From positions 1 through 7,089 of the forward strand of contig JBOGFJ010000031.1 of NCBI GenBank assembly GCA_050743385.1: a DNA stretch of 7,089 nt, given 5' to 3'. The translations under genes and the position numbers were made by a program. How positions within the stretch are numbered: position 1 is the first letter of the stretch; each line of letters begins with the position of its first letter. Below are positions 6,029 through 7,089 of this stretch, piece after piece. The notes beneath the pieces were generated by a model. The model was not told where the DNA came from. It did no database searches and was given only the letters and a program-made list of their open reading frames with translations. Origin of the DNA: JACDBD01 sp050743385. Its GTDB lineage: Bacteria > Actinomycetota > Acidimicrobiia > IMCC26256 > JACDBD01.

Positions 6029-6035
6029 CTATTTG

Positions 6036-6623
6036 ATGTCCCTGGAGATCGATCTGGCCACGCTCACGCCCAACCAGGCGGCGCGCCGGCGACGCGTGCT
6101 CGACTCCGCCATGAAGCTCGCAGGCGAGGGCGGGTACGACGCCGTCCAGATGCGCGACGTCGCCCAGCAGGCCGGTGTCGCCCTCGGCACGATCTATCGC
6201 TACTTCGCCTCCAAGGACCATCTGCTCGCCGCCTGCCAGGTGGAGCTCTGGAAGGACCTCGCCCAGACGTTCGAGCAGCGTCCATCGCGCAGTGACACGG
6301 CGGCCGACCGCGTCGTCGCGGTCTTGCGCCGGGCGACGCGCGCGGCCGAGCGGGAGCCGCTTCGCACGGCCGCTCTCGTCACCGCGACGTCGTCGCCCGA
6401 CCCCGCCGTCCGTGAGTGCCAACAGGAGATCACCGTCCTCATCGAGGGTGTGCTGACGCGTGCCATCGCGGGCGACGACCCTGTTCGCAACGAGCGGATC
6501 ATCGCCGTGCTGCGCCACGTGTGGTGGGCCACGCTCCTCGGCTGGGTCAACGGATGGGCCACGGTGGGTACCGTCGGCGACGAGCTCGAGTCGGCGGCGA
6601 GGCTGCTGCTGCGCGACGCGTAG
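6036..6623 (+). CDS. kstR: TetR-family regulator, KstR-like (lipid/steroid catabolism repressor)
   Basis: A 195-residue TetR repressor. The N-terminal DNA-binding domain runs from RRRRVLDSAM (17-26) through GGYDAVQMRDVA (32-43) to the helix-turn-helix AGVALGTIYRYFASKDHLL (46-64). From memory, mycobacterial KstR has nearly the same run (GGYEAVQMR, VAVGTLYRYF, SK.HLL), and length and the C-terminal WW/LLGW region also fit. KstR represses cholesterol and other lipid catabolism genes and is released by a CoA-thioester steroid intermediate. An exact KstR-type operator lies 13 bp after this gene, before the aldehyde dehydrogenase, which supports the assignment independently of protein similarity. 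No such site is seen upstream of the gene itself. A paralogue with a related binding site (another KstR-clade TetR) cannot be excluded, so the symbol is provisional. Confidence 0.85.
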   Translation: MSLEIDLATLTPNQAARRRRVLDSAMKLAGEGGYDAVQMRDVAQQAGVALGTIYRYFASKDHLLAACQVELWKDLAQTFEQRPSRSDTAADRVVAVLRRATRAAEREPLRTAALVTATSSPDPAVRECQQEITVLIEGVLTRAIAGDDPVRNERIIAVLRHVWWATLLGWVNGWATVGTVGDELESAARLLLRDA

Positions 6624-6653
6624 TTGTCCCGCGACTAGAACGGGTTCTACCCT
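6624..6653 (+). promoter_or_regulatory. Candidate promoter of the aldehyde dehydrogenase gene
   Basis: TTGTCC (6624-6629), an 18-bp spacer and TACCCT (6648-6653, TAnnnT) form a plausible sigma-70-type promoter beginning right after the TetR stop codon. Transcription would start near 6660, giving a ~38-nt leader. The KstR-type palindrome fills the spacer, an arrangement typical of direct repression. Confidence 0.5.
6636..6649. promoter_or_regulatory. KstR-type operator (14-bp palindrome)
   Basis: TAGAACGGGTTCTA is a perfect inverted repeat (TAGAAC/GTTCTA around GG) and agrees at every fixed position with the KstR consensus TnnAACnnGTTnnA known from mycobacteria. It lies between the -35 and -10 boxes of the promoter serving the aldehyde dehydrogenase gene and next to a KstR-like regulator gene. 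Confidence 0.85.
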
Positions 6654-6685
6654 GGGAACGCGCGAGGACCGCGACACCGCGACAC

Positions 6686-6692
6686 GAGGAGA
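6686..6692 (+). promoter_or_regulatory. Ribosome binding site of the aldehyde dehydrogenase
   Basis: GAGGAGA ends 5 nt before GTG 6698 and decides this non-ATG start. Confidence 0.7.
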
Positions 6693-6697
6693 CCGCC

Positions 6698-7089
6698 GTG
6701 CACACGTACGAGCAGCTGTTCATCGGAGGCGAGTGGGTAGCACCGGCCGGCACCGCCACCATCGACGTGATCTCCCCGCACTCCGAGGAGCTGGTGGGCC
6801 GGGTGCCCGAGGGTACCGAGGCCGACATCGACCGCGCGGTCGCGGCCGCGCGCGACGCGCTCGACAACGGCGAGTGGCCGCGGCTCTCGCCCGAAGACCG
6901 CATCGCCGCGGTGCAGAAGTTCGCCGATCTCTACGCCGCCGCCATCCCCGACCTCGCCGCGGTCATCACCGAGGAGATGGGATCGCCCATCACGTTCTCG
7001 AACCTCGCCCAGTCGCCGGCGCCGTGGATGATGCTCAACACCTTCCTCCAGGTGGCGGCGGAGTACCCGTGGGAGGAGCGCCGGCAGGG
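6698..7089 (+). CDS. Aldehyde dehydrogenase (NAD(P)+), N-terminal part, 3' end outside window
   Basis: The first ~130 residues of an aldehyde dehydrogenase, which oxidises an aldehyde to a carboxylic acid with NAD(P)+. The N-terminus shows the family opening LFIGGEWV (7-14), the SP.S.E.VG.VP strand region (26-37), the DIDRAVAAARDA helix (43-54), and the W-P-L-S-P-E-D-R-I segment leading to the helix with EEMGSP (~92-97). The NAD-binding and catalytic Glu/Cys regions lie beyond the window, so activity cannot be confirmed. The start is GTG 6698 with a strong ribosome binding site. From memory the sequence resembles the mycobacterial Rv0223c-type enzyme, which I recall as part of the KstR regulon. 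The upstream KstR-type operator indicates repression by the adjacent regulator. A role downstream of lipid or steroid side-chain oxidation is inferred. Confidence 0.92.
   Translation, partial: MHTYEQLFIGGEWVAPAGTATIDVISPHSEELVGRVPEGTEADIDRAVAAARDALDNGEWPRLSPEDRIAAVQKFADLYAAAIPDLAAVITEEMGSPITFSNLAQSPAPWMMLNTFLQVAAEYPWEERRQ

Overview
This is a GC-rich, gene-dense window with GTG starts, 4-8 bp gene overlaps and promoters placed almost directly on start codons. These traits point to a high-GC actinobacterium; I cannot name the genus. Two protein-coding genes run off the ends: an acyl-CoA synthetase on the left and an aldehyde dehydrogenase on the right. I found no tRNA, rRNA, CRISPR array, insertion sequence or phage gene.

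Layout, left to right. (1) Positions 1-1395, + strand: the C-terminal half of an AMP-forming fatty-acid/aromatic-acid:CoA ligase, overlapped by a small protein of unknown function. (2) Positions 1370-3171, - strand: a two-gene DrrA/DrrB-type ABC exporter (ATPase, then permease, joined by an ATGA overlap). (3) Positions 3272-3715, + strand: a MarR-family repressor divergent from the exporter. The 100 bp between them holds two opposed promoters, both nearly or fully leaderless, and an ACTTG-N8-CAAGT palindrome on the exporter's -35 box. (4) Positions 3720-5328, - strand: a Rieske oxygenase large (alpha) subunit overlapped by a small Rieske ferredoxin, i.e. the catalytic and electron-donor parts of a non-heme iron hydroxylase. 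(5) Positions 5327-5935, + strand: a low-molecular-weight protein tyrosine phosphatase-like protein. (6) Positions 6036-6623, + strand: a TetR regulator closely resembling KstR, the cholesterol-catabolism repressor. (7) Positions 6698 to the end, + strand: the N-terminal part of an NAD(P)-dependent aldehyde dehydrogenase.

The strongest regulatory reading is at 6624-6653. Between the KstR-like gene and the aldehyde dehydrogenase lies TAGAACGGGTTCTA, an exact match to the published KstR consensus TnnAACnnGTTnnA, placed between plausible -35 and -10 boxes. With the CoA ligase and Rieske oxygenase nearby, this suggests a lipid, steroid or aromatic-acid degradation neighbourhood with a drug or metabolite exporter inserted in it. 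The link of the oxygenase and ligase to steroid metabolism is inference from context. No wholly unknown multi-gene system is visible. The least explained items are the small protein at 892-1395 and the duplicated hairpin region before the kstR-like gene.
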